Shown: in pieces, positions 60,090 through 64,000 of the stretch | Layout: each line of letters begins with the position of its first letter | Position numbering within the stretch: position 1 is the first letter of the stretch | Notes under the pieces: model-generated | Seen by the model: only the letters and a program-made list of their open reading frames with translations | What the model was told of the DNA's origin: nothing | Database searches by the model: none | Source of the DNA: Latrodectus hesperus | Lineage: Eukaryota; Arthropoda; Arachnida; Araneae; Theridiidae | DNA: 64,000 bases | Reading direction: 5' to 3' | NCBI GenBank assembly: GCA_037975125.1 | Contig: JAJQOW010000014.1 | Coordinates: forward strand, 3,467,252 to 3,531,251 | Made by a program: the position numbers and the translations under genes

Positions 60090-60430
60090 TAGTCTGAGTG
60101 CAGTCTTCATAATGCCCCTTCCCGTAACAATTAACCCTTTTATTCAAGATATTAACTTGAGATAGGGAGATTCATGAAGGAGAAGCGGAAGAGCGGCCTT
60201 GACCTCGGAAGTATGGTATTCAAAGGGAAATGTCAACTTTGCCGGTAGTCGGATTTATGTTATACTTTTTTTGTTTTGTTGTGTGATTGAGTTGCGTTAG
60301 AAAGGGGGCGTTGGATACGAGATGGCGCACTGCCTTATGGGAATAGAGCTCTCAGCTACTAATGTTTCAGAACGAATTCTAGCGGTCTGTTTGAAGTATG
60401 CATTATGAATGGGGGCATACGTCCACATAC
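60090..60430. other. GC-richer non-coding island
   Basis: Compared with its surroundings it is rich in G/C and CpG (GAAGCGGAAGAGCGGCC, GGGGGCGTTGG, GAGATGGCGCACTGCC). No open frame, pol III box or transposase motif was recognised. An AGATGGCGC word at 60320-60328 matches the CTCF core consensus. Confidence 0.35.
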
Positions 60431-61997
<1,567 letters not shown>

Positions 61998-62132
61998 ATA
62001 AAACATGAAGAAAAGTAAAATCAGAAATTTAAAATTTGAAAGATACTAAAGTATATGAAGCAAAAGACAATAGACAAGAAGGCATAGGGACCATGTCTTC
62101 ATCAGGAGGGAGATGGTCAGCTATGCAAAAAT

Positions 62133-62204
62133 GAACACTCTTTTCTGACATGCTCGAAGGACAAATGTCTAAAAATCTTCGAGCAATTCCCCCGAAGAGT
62201 GTTC
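62133..62204. repeat. Nested double inverted repeat in a spacer between two TA arrays
   Basis: Outer arms GAACACTCTT (62133-62142) and AAGAGTGTTC (62195-62204) pair perfectly. Inner arms TGCTCGAAG (62151-62159) and CTTCGAGCA (62177-62185) also pair perfectly, and a GACA/TGTC pair lies in the inner loop. All arms are nested on one axis, giving an interrupted long hairpin. The spacer carries no open frame other than one that runs into the TA array. Confidence 0.88.
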
Positions 62205-62220
62205 GTATTAAAAGAACTTA

Positions 62221-63855
<1,635 letters not shown>

Positions 63856-64000
63856 ATCAGAAAGGCAAAATCAAAGTAATTTTCAATTAATTAAAATGAC
63901 ACATTAGGACCAGAATGTTATTTTAAATATTATCTTGAATAGTAATTATTAAAGAATGAGTATGAATGTATAAGTTAAAAATACTAATGAATGAAAATAA

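Overview
This is a very AT-rich, gene-poor stretch of animal (eukaryotic) nuclear DNA. The best guess is an araneoid (orb-weaver type) spider. That inference rests on the RNase H tail of a non-LTR retrotransposon at about 37.9-38.8 kb (a second, decayed piece lies at about 0.15-0.56 kb), whose C-terminal region resembles 'RNase H domain-containing' proteins I remember from spider genomes. It also rests on a GC-richer SINE at 18.4 kb of a type I associate with spiders. Both are recollections, not searches. I found no bacterial-type operons, rRNA, CRISPR arrays or convincing host protein-coding genes. The window reads as intergenic or long-intron sequence.

Layout: 0-12 kb is AT-rich DNA with a decayed RNase H fragment, one tRNA-derived SINE, two TA arrays and one possible exon (9291-9456). 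At 11.8-12.4 kb there is a Tc1-like transposase fossil. 12.4-24 kb holds a ~390 bp SINE (18.4 kb) and a 141 bp SINE with a perfect 13 bp target-site duplication (22.2 kb). 24.3-24.9 kb is a GC-richer non-coding island. 27.85-29.09 kb is a decayed mariner element on the minus strand. 32.58-34.03 kb is a 1.45 kb TA array with internal higher-order structure, followed directly by another copy of the same SINE. 35.39-35.74 kb is a different SINE ending in a perfect 31 bp foldback. 37.88-38.82 kb is the best preserved element, a 5'-truncated LINE with all RNase H catalytic residues but an in-frame TGA. 39-54 kb has more TA arrays and two or three more SINE-like units. 54-60.5 kb has a TA/GATA array, two GC-richer islands, a heat-shock-element-like cluster and the most complete SINE copy, with a perfect 14 bp target-site duplication. 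60.5-64 kb has TA arrays bracketing a spacer with a nested hairpin.

There is no gene network to describe. The recognisable content is mobile-element debris: LINE, tRNA-derived SINEs and two Tc1/mariner-superfamily fossils, together with at least ten (TA)n arrays totalling about 3.3 kb. Most long open frames are Tyr-Ile repeats read through TA arrays and are not proteins. No complete new system is visible. The items most worth a second look are the SINE family with datable insertions, the giant TA array, the foldbacks, the possible exon and the GC-richer non-coding islands.
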